Shown: in pieces, positions 34,717-43,336 of the stretch
How the letters are laid out: every line of letters starts with the position of its first letter
Position numbering within the stretch: the first letter of the stretch is position 1
Source: JALZUV01 sp963837025
GTDB taxonomy: Bacteria > Pseudomonadota > Alphaproteobacteria > Rickettsiales > JALZUV01
DNA length: 64,000 nt
Reading direction: 5' to 3'
Assembly (NCBI GenBank): GCA_963837025.1
Contig: CAWILT010000001.1
Location: forward strand, 558,001-622,000
Made by a program: the position numbers and the translations under genes
Notes under the pieces: model-generated
Databases searched by the model: none
Told to the model about the DNA's origin: nothing
The model's input: only the letters and a program-made list of their open reading frames with translations

Positions 34717-35685
34717 ATGTCGATATTCTCACTTATTTTAAAAAACTATAAAAGCATCCTACTAGTTACAGGTCTGGGAGCAGCAGGCAATGCAGCTTTA
34801 GAAAAAACATATAATGAAGGCCGCAGCACCTTCTCACGTCATAACGAGAACTTAAACGTCGAATCACTAGCTAGGATTGATGCATCTAAGCTTACTGCGC
34901 GTGTTACAAAAGATACCACATTTTTAAACCCTTATAGCGAAGTCGCCGAAGCTCTAAACATTGAGGATGCACCGCCTTTAATTACCTTTAACGGATTATC
35001 TCTTCGTGCCGCTCATTCAGGAAGTGTTTCGTCGAAAAACTCCGACAGTATAAATGAATTTATTATTTTGGATGAAATGTTACCTGAAAATGTATCACGA
35101 AATCAACTTAAAGCGATTTTAGCACATGAATTAGGTCATGGTGAAATTGGAAGCATTTCTCGTCCAAATACAAATTCAAATTGCTATCATCCCTCAGAAA
35201 CCGAATATGGACAATTTGCTGGTATAGGATATGATTCTGATAAATATAACAAACTTTCAGATAAAGAGCGCGAACAATATCATAAAGACGAAGACGAATA
35301 TCACAATGATACCTATGATAAAGACATACTTTGCAATTACTATAAAGCCTTACAAAAAAATGAATATTTAGCAGATGGTTATGCTAAGAAAATCGGGCTG
35401 GGAGATGAAATAGCAACTGTTTTACCAATATTAGAAAACGCATCAATAGATTATAATCTTTCGAAAAAAGTTATGGCCGAAATGAGTTTACCTGAAAAAG
35501 TGTTTCTTTGTGTTGAAAGAATTAGACACTCAATGCCAAATATTATGAGCACACTTCAATCAAATTTTGGTGATGACGGAACTCATTCTCATATTAAAAG
35601 CCTTCCAATGCAGCAGAGTGAAGATGATTGCGATTACTCAGCACACCCACCCACTTCCAAAAGAATTGAGCAGCTTCAACGCTAA
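34717..35685 (+). CDS. M48-type zinc metallopeptidase
   Basis: A 322-residue protein with the zinc motif HELGH (His137, Glu138, His141), third ligand candidate Glu216 in NEYLADGYA, and a C-terminal HPPTSKRIEQL, the order typical of M48 peptidases. The 75-residue gap between the motifs includes a strongly charged, His/Asp/Glu-rich insert (about 171-202), longer than in standard HtpX or BepA enzymes. The N-terminus (14-27) is weakly hydrophobic; location is unclear. The gene is visibly more AT-rich than its neighbours and lacks a clear ribosome site. Role may be protein quality control or something specialised. Confidence 0.75.
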   Translation: MSIFSLILKNYKSILLVTGLGAAGNAALEKTYNEGRSTFSRHNENLNVESLARIDASKLTARVTKDTTFLNPYSEVAEALNIEDAPPLITFNGLSLRAAHSGSVSSKNSDSINEFIILDEMLPENVSRNQLKAILAHELGHGEIGSISRPNTNSNCYHPSETEYGQFAGIGYDSDKYNKLSDKEREQYHKDEDEYHNDTYDKDILCNYYKALQKNEYLADGYAKKIGLGDEIATVLPILENASIDYNLSKKVMAEMSLPEKVFLCVERIRHSMPNIMSTLQSNFGDDGTHSHIKSLPMQQSEDDCDYSAHPPTSKRIEQLQR

Positions 35686-35713
35686 TTAATAGTTAAAAAA
35701 CCGATTTAATTGT

Positions 35714-36832
35714 CTAAGCAAATGTCTCTTTAATTGCTTTGGCTAGCGGCTTGCCGATGGTTGTGGCGAAGTTAACGCCGGCAGTTTCGGCTTTAATAAG
35801 ATGCTCTACCATTTCGAGTGCAAATTCTTTGGATACCGGTTCAATATTTTTATTTAGCGTAGCTTTCATACCCTTAAAGGTGTGATACATCATGCCGTAA
35901 AGCGAAGGCGAGATGCCTGATTTATTCATCAACAACGAAAATTCAGCTTGGTTGACACGACAAAGCTCCTCCACGCGGCTGCGCGGTAAATGCGTATTTT
36001 GTGACATATAATTGATGAAGAAATGCTCATGCCCCAAACACATGGCCAGCAACATATATGCCGCAGAAATTTTATGTTCGCTTTCAAGCTTATCGACGAC
36101 TTCAGCACATGCCTCCATCGAAGGTCGCTTTCCGAGTAGCATCAAGGTTAACACATCATCTTTTAACTCATCTTTTTCTAACGATGTGAATGATTTCATT
36201 TCATTGGGTTTGCGGTTTAGCTGCTCGCCTGATTGCTGCATTTTCACCATATGACTCACCGCGCTGGTGGGCATCGGCATACGCCGCATCATACGGTTTA
36301 ACACATTTTGTGAGCGTGAATGTTTATAAGCAATTTGCAAAATCACTTCTTCATCAATAATGGCTGAATCATTATTTAGCAGCGCAACAACCACTTCTTC
36401 AATATTACGTTCTGCCAACATGGAGCTTACGGTAACTGACAAAAATTTGCGCTCCGCAACGGCTATAAGTCTGATATTTTGGATGATTGTAGGCAATAAT
36501 CCCATCAAATCCGAATCATTAATAAGAGGTGAATTGCGCAGAATTGGCACAGCAACCTCGTCAGATCTATCCATACAAAGCTGCAAAATAAGCTGCTTAG
36601 GCGCCGCCTCTGAGTGTTTAACGCTTTCGGCTAATGCAATACGAATGGTAACTTCCTTGTCATTCTGCAATAAATACGCAATCTCACAGGCAATTTGATA
36701 TTCAGAAGATTCATTACTAATGGAATCAAAATGGTTCCCTAGCTTACTTGCGACAATTAAACGTGCATGCGATTTTGAATCGGTTTTCAACTCGGTTAAA
36801 TCAATAGATGACAAAAGATGTTCTTTACTCAT
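35714..36832 (-). CDS. DUF2336 domain protein
   Basis: A 372-residue soluble all-helical protein built of HEAT-like repeats, matching DUF2336, a family largely confined to alphaproteobacteria. Repeat-like helices include VTIRIALAESVKHSEAAPKQLI, DEVAVPILRNSPLINDSDLM and ERNIEEVVVALLNNDSAIIDE. No enzyme motif or membrane segment is seen. Function unknown; helical-repeat proteins usually act as scaffolds. It is convergent with the M48-type gene and transcribed in the same direction as pyrE-panC, though its position downstream with a 67-base gap leaves co-transcription open. Confidence 0.8.
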   Translation of the reverse strand: MSKEHLLSSIDLTELKTDSKSHARLIVASKLGNHFDSISNESSEYQIACEIAYLLQNDKEVTIRIALAESVKHSEAAPKQLILQLCMDRSDEVAVPILRNSPLINDSDLMGLLPTIIQNIRLIAVAERKFLSVTVSSMLAERNIEEVVVALLNNDSAIIDEEVILQIAYKHSRSQNVLNRMMRRMPMPTSAVSHMVKMQQSGEQLNRKPNEMKSFTSLEKDELKDDVLTLMLLGKRPSMEACAEVVDKLESEHKISAAYMLLAMCLGHEHFFINYMSQNTHLPRSRVEELCRVNQAEFSLLMNKSGISPSLYGMMYHTFKGMKATLNKNIEPVSKEFALEMVEHLIKAETAGVNFATTIGKPLAKAIKETFA

Positions 36833-36899
36833 CTTCTAAGCATATCGCCAATTGGTTAACAAATCTTTAAGGTTGCGAAAATTTATTAGCGATTGTTAT

Positions 36900-37490
36900 T
36901 TATTTCTTTAAAGCGCGGCTTCCGGGCTTCTCGCCTTGGCTATGCTTTAAATGATCGGGCAGCTGGTCAGCTTTATATGTTTTAACATCCATTTCAAGTA
37001 ACGCGACATAAGGCACGCCTAATGCAACCGCACCATTACTACGATCTACTAATGAAGTTTCAGCCACCACCAATCCGCCCGCTTCTTCAATCGCTTTAAA
37101 TGCTTCGCGCGAGGATAAACCGGTAGTTACAACATCCTCTACTACCAACACCCGCGCTTGATGGCTAAAGTTAAATCCACGGCGAAATTGAAATGCACCC
37201 TCAACCCGCTCGCAAAATACGTAGGGTTTATCAAGCTGCCTAGCCACTTCATAACCCACAATAAGCCCGCCCATTGCCGGAGCCGCTACCATGTCGATGG
37301 TGTCTAAATCAACCGTTTGTGAAAGTTTTTCAATTAGCGCCTTAACCAGCTTTTCAGCACGTTTAGGCTGCACCAACACGCGCGCGCATTGAAGATATGT
37401 GTCCGAGTGCAAACCTGAAGATAAGATGAAATGCCCTTTGAGAATAGCTTGCGCCGCTTCAAATTCTGCTAAAACTTCATCTCTATTCAT
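36900..37490 (-). CDS. pyrE: orotate phosphoribosyltransferase
   Basis: Transfers phosphoribosyl from PRPP to orotate in pyrimidine synthesis. The 196-residue protein has GHFILSSGLHSDTYLQ near the start, AAPAMGGLIVGYEVAR, and the PRPP motif VLVVEDVVTTGLSSREA. I chose the ATG at 37490, which overlaps the panC end by 8 bases; an in-frame start at 37520 would lie further inside panC. It is the second gene of a panC-pyrE pair. Confidence 0.95.
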   Translation of the reverse strand: MNRDEVLAEFEAAQAILKGHFILSSGLHSDTYLQCARVLVQPKRAEKLVKALIEKLSQTVDLDTIDMVAAPAMGGLIVGYEVARQLDKPYVFCERVEGAFQFRRGFNFSHQARVLVVEDVVTTGLSSREAFKAIEEAGGLVVAETSLVDRSNGAVALGVPYVALLEMDVKTYKADQLPDHLKHSQGEKPGSRALKK

Positions 37491-38346
37491 GGTCGCTTCT
37501 CGCCAAATATCGGTTGTCAATTAAGCGTGTTTTACCCAAAGTTGCGGCAACAAGCAACTGTGCCGAGCCATTACATTGCGTAAGCGGCTGTAGTGTAACA
37601 CGATCAACCAAGGCTACATAATCCACACTATCAAACCCTGCCGCCAATAATGCACGCTCAGCTTCACGCAAACTTGTTGCTACATCACCATCAGCCTCAT
37701 GGATATTTTGCGCCGTTTGGATGAGTTGCTGGTTTAATTGCGCAGCAATGTTGCGCTCTTTAGCATTTAAATACTGATTGCGTGAGGATAGCGCCAAACC
37801 ATCAGGCTCACGCACAATTTTACCGCCGATAATCTCGCACGGTATGCTTAAATCTTTTACGAGCTGCTCAATGATGCGCAATTGCTGAAAATCTTTTTCG
37901 CCAAACACGGCAATATCTGCTGTGGTTTGTAAGAGTAATTTGGTGACGATAGTAGCAACCCCATCAAAAAAGCCCGGCCGAAATGCACCACATAAACTAT
38001 TGGTCAAATGCTGCGATATATGCACATGGGCTGCAAAATCAGGCGGATAGATTTCCTCAACCTCTGGAATGTAAATAACATCTACTCCTTGTGCTTTGAG
38101 TTTAGCACTATCGACTTGATGCGAACGTGGATAGGTTTCAAAATCCTCATTAGGCCCAAACTGTTTAGGATTAACAAATATACTCGCCACCACATCATCA
38201 CAATGATTTTTAGCGATATCAATCAGTGACAAATGCCCAGCATGCAATGCACCCATTGTGGGTACAAAACCAATTTTGCGGCCATTTGCCTTGCGCTTAG
38301 CAATTTCAGCGCGTAATGCTTTGGCAGTAGTAATAATCAATCCCAT
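37483..38346 (-). CDS. panC: pantothenate synthetase
   Basis: Joins pantoate and beta-alanine using ATP, the last step of vitamin B5 synthesis. The 287-residue protein has VPTMGALHAGHLSL (HIGH-like), SIFVNPKQFGPNEDF, GVATIVTKLL, FGEKDFQQL and LALSSRNQYL (KMSKS-like). The ATG lies 4 bases from the divergent zapE ATG and has no Shine-Dalgarno sequence; length matches the family exactly from this start. The end overlaps pyrE. Confidence 0.97.
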   Translation of the reverse strand: MGLIITTAKALRAEIAKRKANGRKIGFVPTMGALHAGHLSLIDIAKNHCDDVVASIFVNPKQFGPNEDFETYPRSHQVDSAKLKAQGVDVIYIPEVEEIYPPDFAAHVHISQHLTNSLCGAFRPGFFDGVATIVTKLLLQTTADIAVFGEKDFQQLRIIEQLVKDLSIPCEIIGGKIVREPDGLALSSRNQYLNAKERNIAAQLNQQLIQTAQNIHEADGDVATSLREAERALLAAGFDSVDYVALVDRVTLQPLTQCNGSAQLLVAATLGKTRLIDNRYLARSDHE

Positions 38347-38350
38347 AGAT

Positions 38351-39463
38351 ATGGCTGATACGCAAAAACATCCCTTAACGCAAGCATATGAAACGCAAAT
38401 TGCATTAAATCATTGGCATGATGATCAAACGCAGCGTGCTATTATTGATGCGTTTCAATCGCTTTATAATGAATTACTAAACGTTAAAGCTAAAAAACCC
38501 ACACTCCTGTCTTTTTTTAAAACGAAATCATCTGGCGGCAATCATGTGAAAGGCATTTATCTCTGGGGCGATGTAGGACGTGGCAAATCGATGATTATGG
38601 ATATGTTTTTTGATATCATAAGCCCAAATATTCAAGCAAAAAGGTTTCATTTCCACGCATTTATGACGCTCATTCATGAAGAGCTTTATCGTTATCAACA
38701 ACAGTCACCCGATGGTGACCCTTTACCTAAAATCGCCAAAGATTTCGCGCAAAGCTGTAAGCTTTTGTGTTTAGATGAATTTCAAGTGCATGATATAGCC
38801 GATGCAATGATTCTTTCGCGGCTCTTTGCATCGCTACTAAACAATGGAATTGTAACCGTTACAACCAGTAACCGTCCACCCGAAGATTTATATAAAAATG
38901 GTTTACAGCGCGATTCATTCTTGCCTTTTATTACATTGATAAATCAACATTTTAATGTTTTGACATTAAATCATGAAACCGATTATCGATTGCAAAAATT
39001 AAGTGAAACGGATGTGTATTTTACACCCAAAAATAATGTTAAACCTTTAGAGAATTTATTTGCACAAATGCGGCAACATGAGCCGAAACCCACAACATTA
39101 CGCATAAAAGGCCGCGATTTACTTTTACCTCAAACCGCCGATGGAATGGCTTTTTGCCATTTTGCAGACTTATGCGAATCGGCTTTAGGCGCAGAAGATT
39201 ATAACAGCTTGGCGCGTGAATTTCATACCTTATTTTTAACGCACATCCCCATCCTCAAGCCCGAAAATCGCAATGAAGCCAAACGGTTTGTATTGTTAAT
39301 TGATGCCTTATACGAACATAAAACGCGCCTTATTTGCGCCGCCGATGCCACTGCGCAAATGCTTTACCCAGCGGGCGATGGCAGCTTTGAATTTCAACGC
39401 ACTGTATCACGCTTAATTGAAATGCGCTCCAATGCTTATCTTGGGGCTGGGCATTTAAGTTAA
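38351..39463 (+). CDS. zapE: cell division protein ZapE (AFG1-family ATPase)
   Basis: AFG1/LACE1-family P-loop ATPase of 370 residues, linked to Z-ring control in Escherichia coli and to protein turnover in mitochondria. Walker A is GDVGRGKS in YLWGDVGRGKSMIMDMFF, followed by HFHAFM, Walker B LLCLDEFQVHDIADAM, and TTSNRPPEDLYKNGLQRDSF. I chose the ATG at 38351 (MADTQ); the open frame extends upstream to 38258 but that part is antisense to panC. The start lies 4 bases from the divergent panC start. ispH follows after 19 bases. Confidence 0.94.
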   Translation: MADTQKHPLTQAYETQIALNHWHDDQTQRAIIDAFQSLYNELLNVKAKKPTLLSFFKTKSSGGNHVKGIYLWGDVGRGKSMIMDMFFDIISPNIQAKRFHFHAFMTLIHEELYRYQQQSPDGDPLPKIAKDFAQSCKLLCLDEFQVHDIADAMILSRLFASLLNNGIVTVTTSNRPPEDLYKNGLQRDSFLPFITLINQHFNVLTLNHETDYRLQKLSETDVYFTPKNNVKPLENLFAQMRQHEPKPTTLRIKGRDLLLPQTADGMAFCHFADLCESALGAEDYNSLAREFHTLFLTHIPILKPENRNEAKRFVLLIDALYEHKTRLICAADATAQMLYPAGDGSFEFQRTVSRLIEMRSNAYLGAGHLS

Positions 39464-39482
39464 AGCGCACTACATTACGCCT

Positions 39483-40460
39483 ATGAATCAATTAGCCCCC
39501 TTAACCGTTATTTTAGCCCAACCACGCGGCTTTTGCGCAGGCGTGGTACGTGCCATTGATATTGTGGAAGAAGCGCTCAAACTTTATGGGGCACCCATCT
39601 ATGTGCGGCACGAAATTGTACATAATAAATGGGTAGTCGATGATCTGAAATCCAAAGGCGTTATCTTCGTAAAATCACTAGATGAAATTCCCGATAATGG
39701 CATTACGATTTTTAGCGCCCATGGCATCTCAACAAAAGTTGAATTGGAGGCTAAATCACGTAGCCTGCCTGCCATTGACGCAACCTGTCCACTCGTTACC
39801 AAAGTGCATAATCAAGCGAAACGATATGAAAAAGAAGGCCATACGCTGTTGCTCATAGGGCATGCAGGTCACCCTGAAGTGGTTGGTACTATGGGGCGGG
39901 TTAAAAACCCGATGCATCTGGTGGATTCGGTCGAAGCAGCAAACGCACTATCATTCCCACCATCCACCAAACTAGCGTTTGTAACGCAAACCACGTTAAG
40001 CGTTGATGACACTGCGGATATCGTTTCGGCGCTACGCCAGCGTTTTGCTCATATTGAAGGGCCGGACGTTGAAGATATTTGTTACGCCACCCAAAACCGT
40101 CAAAATTCAGTCAAAGATATGCAAGGTGAAATTGATCTCCTATTGGTTATCGGCGCTGAAAACAGTTCAAATTCCAATCGCTTGCGTGACTTAGGTGAAG
40201 AAGTTTCTATTCCTTCTTACCTAATTAACGATGCCACCGAACTGAAGCCACAATGGCTAGCAAATGTACAAACCTTAGGCATTACAGCCGGCGCATCCGC
40301 GCCCGAATTATTAATTGATGGCGTGATTGAAAAGCTTAGAAGCTTGCGTGATGTTACCCTCAAACTGCAAAATGGTGTGCAAGAAACCATCACCTTTAAC
40401 TTGCCACAACAAGTACGCGCAAAGCATCCAGATTTTCCTGATAATCGTGAACTTATCTAG
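39483..40460 (+). CDS. ispH: 4-hydroxy-3-methylbut-2-enyl diphosphate reductase
   Basis: [4Fe-4S] enzyme giving IPP and DMAPP in the last step of the MEP isoprenoid pathway. The 325-residue protein has the three cluster cysteines in PRGFCAGVVRAI, DATCPLVTKVH and EDICYATQNRQ, and substrate histidines in VRHEIVHN, FSAHGIS and IGHAGHPEV. Length is typical. The end overlaps mutY by 14 bases. Product isoprenoids feed ubiquinone, to which ubiX and coq9 in this window also contribute. Confidence 0.97.
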   Translation: MNQLAPLTVILAQPRGFCAGVVRAIDIVEEALKLYGAPIYVRHEIVHNKWVVDDLKSKGVIFVKSLDEIPDNGITIFSAHGISTKVELEAKSRSLPAIDATCPLVTKVHNQAKRYEKEGHTLLLIGHAGHPEVVGTMGRVKNPMHLVDSVEAANALSFPPSTKLAFVTQTTLSVDDTADIVSALRQRFAHIEGPDVEDICYATQNRQNSVKDMQGEIDLLLVIGAENSSNSNRLRDLGEEVSIPSYLINDATELKPQWLANVQTLGITAGASAPELLIDGVIEKLRSLRDVTLKLQNGVQETITFNLPQQVRAKHPDFPDNRELI

Positions 40461-41451
40461 CTTTCATCAAGCGCTAGATAAGTGGTATCAAGCCAATGGC
40501 CGCCACCATTTGCCATGGCGACAAACGCATGATGCTTACACGATTTGGGTAAGTGAAGTAATGCTTCAACAAACTCAGGTTAAGACCGTGTTAGATAGAT
40601 TTTATCATCCTTTTTTAACAAGCTTTCCCACGATAAATGATTTAGCAAAAGCTGATTTGCAGCATGTACTTCATCATTGGCAAGGATTAGGATATTACAC
40701 CCGTGCACGCAATTTGCATGCAGCGGCACAAGGGCTGGCCAGTCAAAAAGTAAATACCTTACCTAGCAGCGAAGCCGAACTTATTGCTTTACCCGGCATC
40801 GGCAAAAACACCGCGCGCGCCATTATGGCCTTTGCATTCAATCAGCCCGTAGCCATTTTAGAGGCAAACGTCAAACGTGTTATAACGCGCATTTTCGCTC
40901 TAAAAAATCCTAATATGCCCCAATTATGGCAGCGCGCTGAAGAGCTGCTAAACACTAAAAACCCGTTCGACTATAATCAAGCGATGATGGATTTAGGATC
41001 GCAAATTTGCACACCAAAAGCGCCGTTATGCAGCCAATGTCCTGCTGCGGCTATATGTGAAGGCAAAACGAATCCTTTAGACTATCCACAGAAAAAGAAA
41101 TCTATCGCGATACCCACTCGAAACCAGAATATTGTTTTATTTACCGATACAAAAAATCGCTATGCCATGCGACCGCGCGAAACGCGGCTTTTAAATGGTT
41201 TGTGGCAATTTGCAGAATATAATCAAACCGATAGAATTGTTTTTGAAGGTAAAGAATTTACACTCAAACATGCAATTAAGTTGGGTGAAATTTCACATCT
41301 TTACAGTCACTTCAAACTCGTTGCTAATGTATATAGCATTCCGTTTCAAACGCTCCCAAAACATTGGCAGATGAAATCAAATGAAAGCATAAAAGCATTG
41401 CCGTTATCACGTATAGAGAAAAAAATTCTTGGGTTTTTGGACAAGCATTGA
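40447..41451 (+). CDS. mutY: A/G-specific adenine glycosylase
   Basis: Base-excision repair enzyme that removes adenine opposite 8-oxoguanine. The 334-residue protein has catalytic Glu37 in SEVMLQQTQV, the helix-hairpin-helix LPGIGKNTARAI, a [4Fe-4S] motif C-x6-C-x2-C-x5-C near 200, and a C-terminal NUDIX-like domain with ISHLYSHFKL. The usual catalytic Asp (LDGNVKRV in E. coli) is Glu139 here (LEANVKRV). The frame is open back to 40327 within ispH, but GTG at 40447 gives the normal N-terminus MNLSSFHQAL and is preferred. Confidence 0.92.
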   Translation: MNLSSFHQALDKWYQANGRHHLPWRQTHDAYTIWVSEVMLQQTQVKTVLDRFYHPFLTSFPTINDLAKADLQHVLHHWQGLGYYTRARNLHAAAQGLASQKVNTLPSSEAELIALPGIGKNTARAIMAFAFNQPVAILEANVKRVITRIFALKNPNMPQLWQRAEELLNTKNPFDYNQAMMDLGSQICTPKAPLCSQCPAAAICEGKTNPLDYPQKKKSIAIPTRNQNIVLFTDTKNRYAMRPRETRLLNGLWQFAEYNQTDRIVFEGKEFTLKHAIKLGEISHLYSHFKLVANVYSIPFQTLPKHWQMKSNESIKALPLSRIEKKILGFLDKH

Positions 41452-41489
41452 TTGCACATTGATATTGAAACGAATATATCCACAGCATT

Positions 41490-42257
41490 ATGGAAGAATA
41501 TAAGTTACCTGAAAATGATGAAGAGCAGCTAGCACATTATCGCGCGCAAATTGACGAAACCGACAAAAAGCTTATCGAATTGTTAAAACAGCGCATTGAA
41601 ATCATCAGCAAAGTGGGTGAATTAAAACGCAAAACTGGTTTATTAAGTTGCTTTATCCGTTCAGGTCGCGAAGCGGATATGTTACGCGATATTTTCACCG
41701 AGTTTGAGGGAACTGATTTTAGCCCCCTAGCCGCCTGCACCATTTGGCGTCAAATTATTAGTGCGTCAACCCAACATGAATGCGCGATGAGCTTAGTGAT
41801 TCATGAATCGGAATATGAAAACTTAAACCATCATGCCACGTATTATTTTGGAGAAACATTACCCAAAAAGCAGTTTTCAACTATTAAGGAACTTGCTGAA
41901 ATCTTAAAAGAAGAGCCAGCCGCCCTTGTCATTTTACCCGAGCCTAACCATGCTAAAGAATTATGGACTGAGTTTGCGACATCAAAGCCTGAAACATTAT
42001 GTGTTTTTGCGGCCATACCCTATGTTAGAACCTACAATGATCAACCCGCCATCTACGTAGCGGCAAATTTGGTACCCGAACCTAGCCGCCAAGACAGCAG
42101 CTTATTTGCCATTGAAGATGATTCAGGCTGGCATTTTCATACCATTGCAGGTTATCATAAGCAATGGCCCAAAGATGCCATCGCATCTGACGGTGAAGTT
42201 AAACAGAATAGATGGTTAGGCACATTCGCCACCCCCATTGAAGCAGGAGAAGATTGA
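41490..42257 (+). CDS. chorismate mutase domain protein
   Basis: A 255-residue protein with an N-terminal AroQ-type chorismate mutase helix bundle (about residues 12-95: YRAQIDETDKKLIELLKQRI, VGELKRKTG, IWRQIISAS), which converts chorismate to prephenate. The remaining 150 residues resemble the non-catalytic C-terminal part of alphaproteobacterial chorismate mutase proteins and carry no prephenate dehydratase signature that I can see. The TGATG overlap with the aminotransferase, and tyrosine-pathway genes after it, support aromatic amino acid synthesis. No clear Shine-Dalgarno sequence precedes the ATG. Confidence 0.88.
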   Translation: MEEYKLPENDEEQLAHYRAQIDETDKKLIELLKQRIEIISKVGELKRKTGLLSCFIRSGREADMLRDIFTEFEGTDFSPLAACTIWRQIISASTQHECAMSLVIHESEYENLNHHATYYFGETLPKKQFSTIKELAEILKEEPAALVILPEPNHAKELWTEFATSKPETLCVFAAIPYVRTYNDQPAIYVAANLVPEPSRQDSSLFAIEDDSGWHFHTIAGYHKQWPKDAIASDGEVKQNRWLGTFATPIEAGED

Positions 42258-43333
42258 TGACGGCACCAGAACCTAAAGCATCCATTAAAAAGATTCGGCC
42301 TTATGTTGCAGGCAAGTCGGGTGCAGCAGGGCAGCGCGTTATAAAACTTTCATCAAACGAAAATCCTTTTGGGCCAAGTCCTAAAGCGATTGAGGCTTAT
42401 AAAAGCCAAAGCGAAAATCTCTATCGTTACCCAACAAGCAGCCATGATGCACTTCGTAGTGCTATTTCAGAGGTTGAGGATATTCCACCGGCTAACATTA
42501 TTTGCGGCGCAGGCTCCGATGAACTCATCGGCATGCTTATTCAAGCCTATACCAATGTGGGTGATGAAGTGCTTTACCCTGAGCATGGTTTTTTAATGTA
42601 TAAAATTTACGCATTAAGCCAAGGCGCCATTCCACGCACTGCTGCTGAAAAGAACCTCACCACCGATGTTGATGCTTTGCTTGAAACGGTTACTGAAAAA
42701 ACAAAAATCGTCTTTTTAGCAAACCCTAATAATCCTACAGGTACTTACATTAATAGCAGCGAATTATCCCGTTTGCGTAAGGGTTTGCGTGAGGATATCA
42801 TCCTAGCCATAGATGGCGCCTATGCTGAATATATGGATGAAGATGATTACACCGACGGCAGCGACCTCGTCGCTGAAGGCGAAAACACCATTATGCTGCG
42901 CACCTTTTCCAAAATTTATGGCTTGCCCGCATTGCGCGTTGGCTGGGCCTATGCGCCAGAATCGATGATTGATGTGCTCAATCGCATTCGCGGGCCATTT
43001 AATGTAAATGCTGCTGCCTTAGCCGCTGCAAGCTCAGCGATTAAAGACCTCAGCTACACTCACGATATTAAAAATAAAAACAGCGAACAACGTGCGCGGT
43101 TAATCAAAGCAATAAATGAAAAATATAAAACGGTTCCGGCATTTGGAAATTTTATTTTAATTGATTTTGGTAGCCCCGCTACAGCAACAGCCGTTAATAA
43201 TCATCTACTTGAATATGGTATCATCGTGCGCGAAGTTTCCGCCTATGGCCTGCCCAATTATTTACGCGTTTCGGTAGGAACGAAAGCTGAAAATGATGAA
43301 TTTCTTGATGTTCTATCAAAGTTTCAATCCTGA
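42257..43333 (+). CDS. hisC: histidinol-phosphate/aromatic aminotransferase
   Basis: PLP-dependent class I aminotransferase of 358 residues. Marks: KLSSNENPFGPSP at the N-terminus, GAGSDELIGML, NPNNPTGTY, the Asp-Tyr pair in AIDGAYAEY, and the PLP lysine in TFSKIYGLPALRVGW. HisC acts on histidinol phosphate, and many homologues also transaminate prephenate or aromatic oxoacids. Its place between chorismate mutase and prephenate dehydrogenase points to aromatic amino acid use, possibly with a double role. The ATG at 42257 (AGGAGA about 8 bases upstream) is better than the in-frame TTG one codon earlier. Confidence 0.92.
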   Translation: MTAPEPKASIKKIRPYVAGKSGAAGQRVIKLSSNENPFGPSPKAIEAYKSQSENLYRYPTSSHDALRSAISEVEDIPPANIICGAGSDELIGMLIQAYTNVGDEVLYPEHGFLMYKIYALSQGAIPRTAAEKNLTTDVDALLETVTEKTKIVFLANPNNPTGTYINSSELSRLRKGLREDIILAIDGAYAEYMDEDDYTDGSDLVAEGENTIMLRTFSKIYGLPALRVGWAYAPESMIDVLNRIRGPFNVNAAALAAASSAIKDLSYTHDIKNKNSEQRARLIKAINEKYKTVPAFGNFILIDFGSPATATAVNNHLLEYGIIVREVSAYGLPNYLRVSVGTKAENDEFLDVLSKFQS

Positions 43334-43336
43334 TTT

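Noticed and set aside
38258..38350. N-terminal extension of zapE
   Set aside because: It is antisense to the panC start and not seen in the ZapE family; ATG at 38351 is used.
40327..40446. N-terminal extension of mutY inside ispH
   Set aside because: It would overlap 134 bases of ispH; GTG at 40447 gives the normal MutY start with Glu37 in register.
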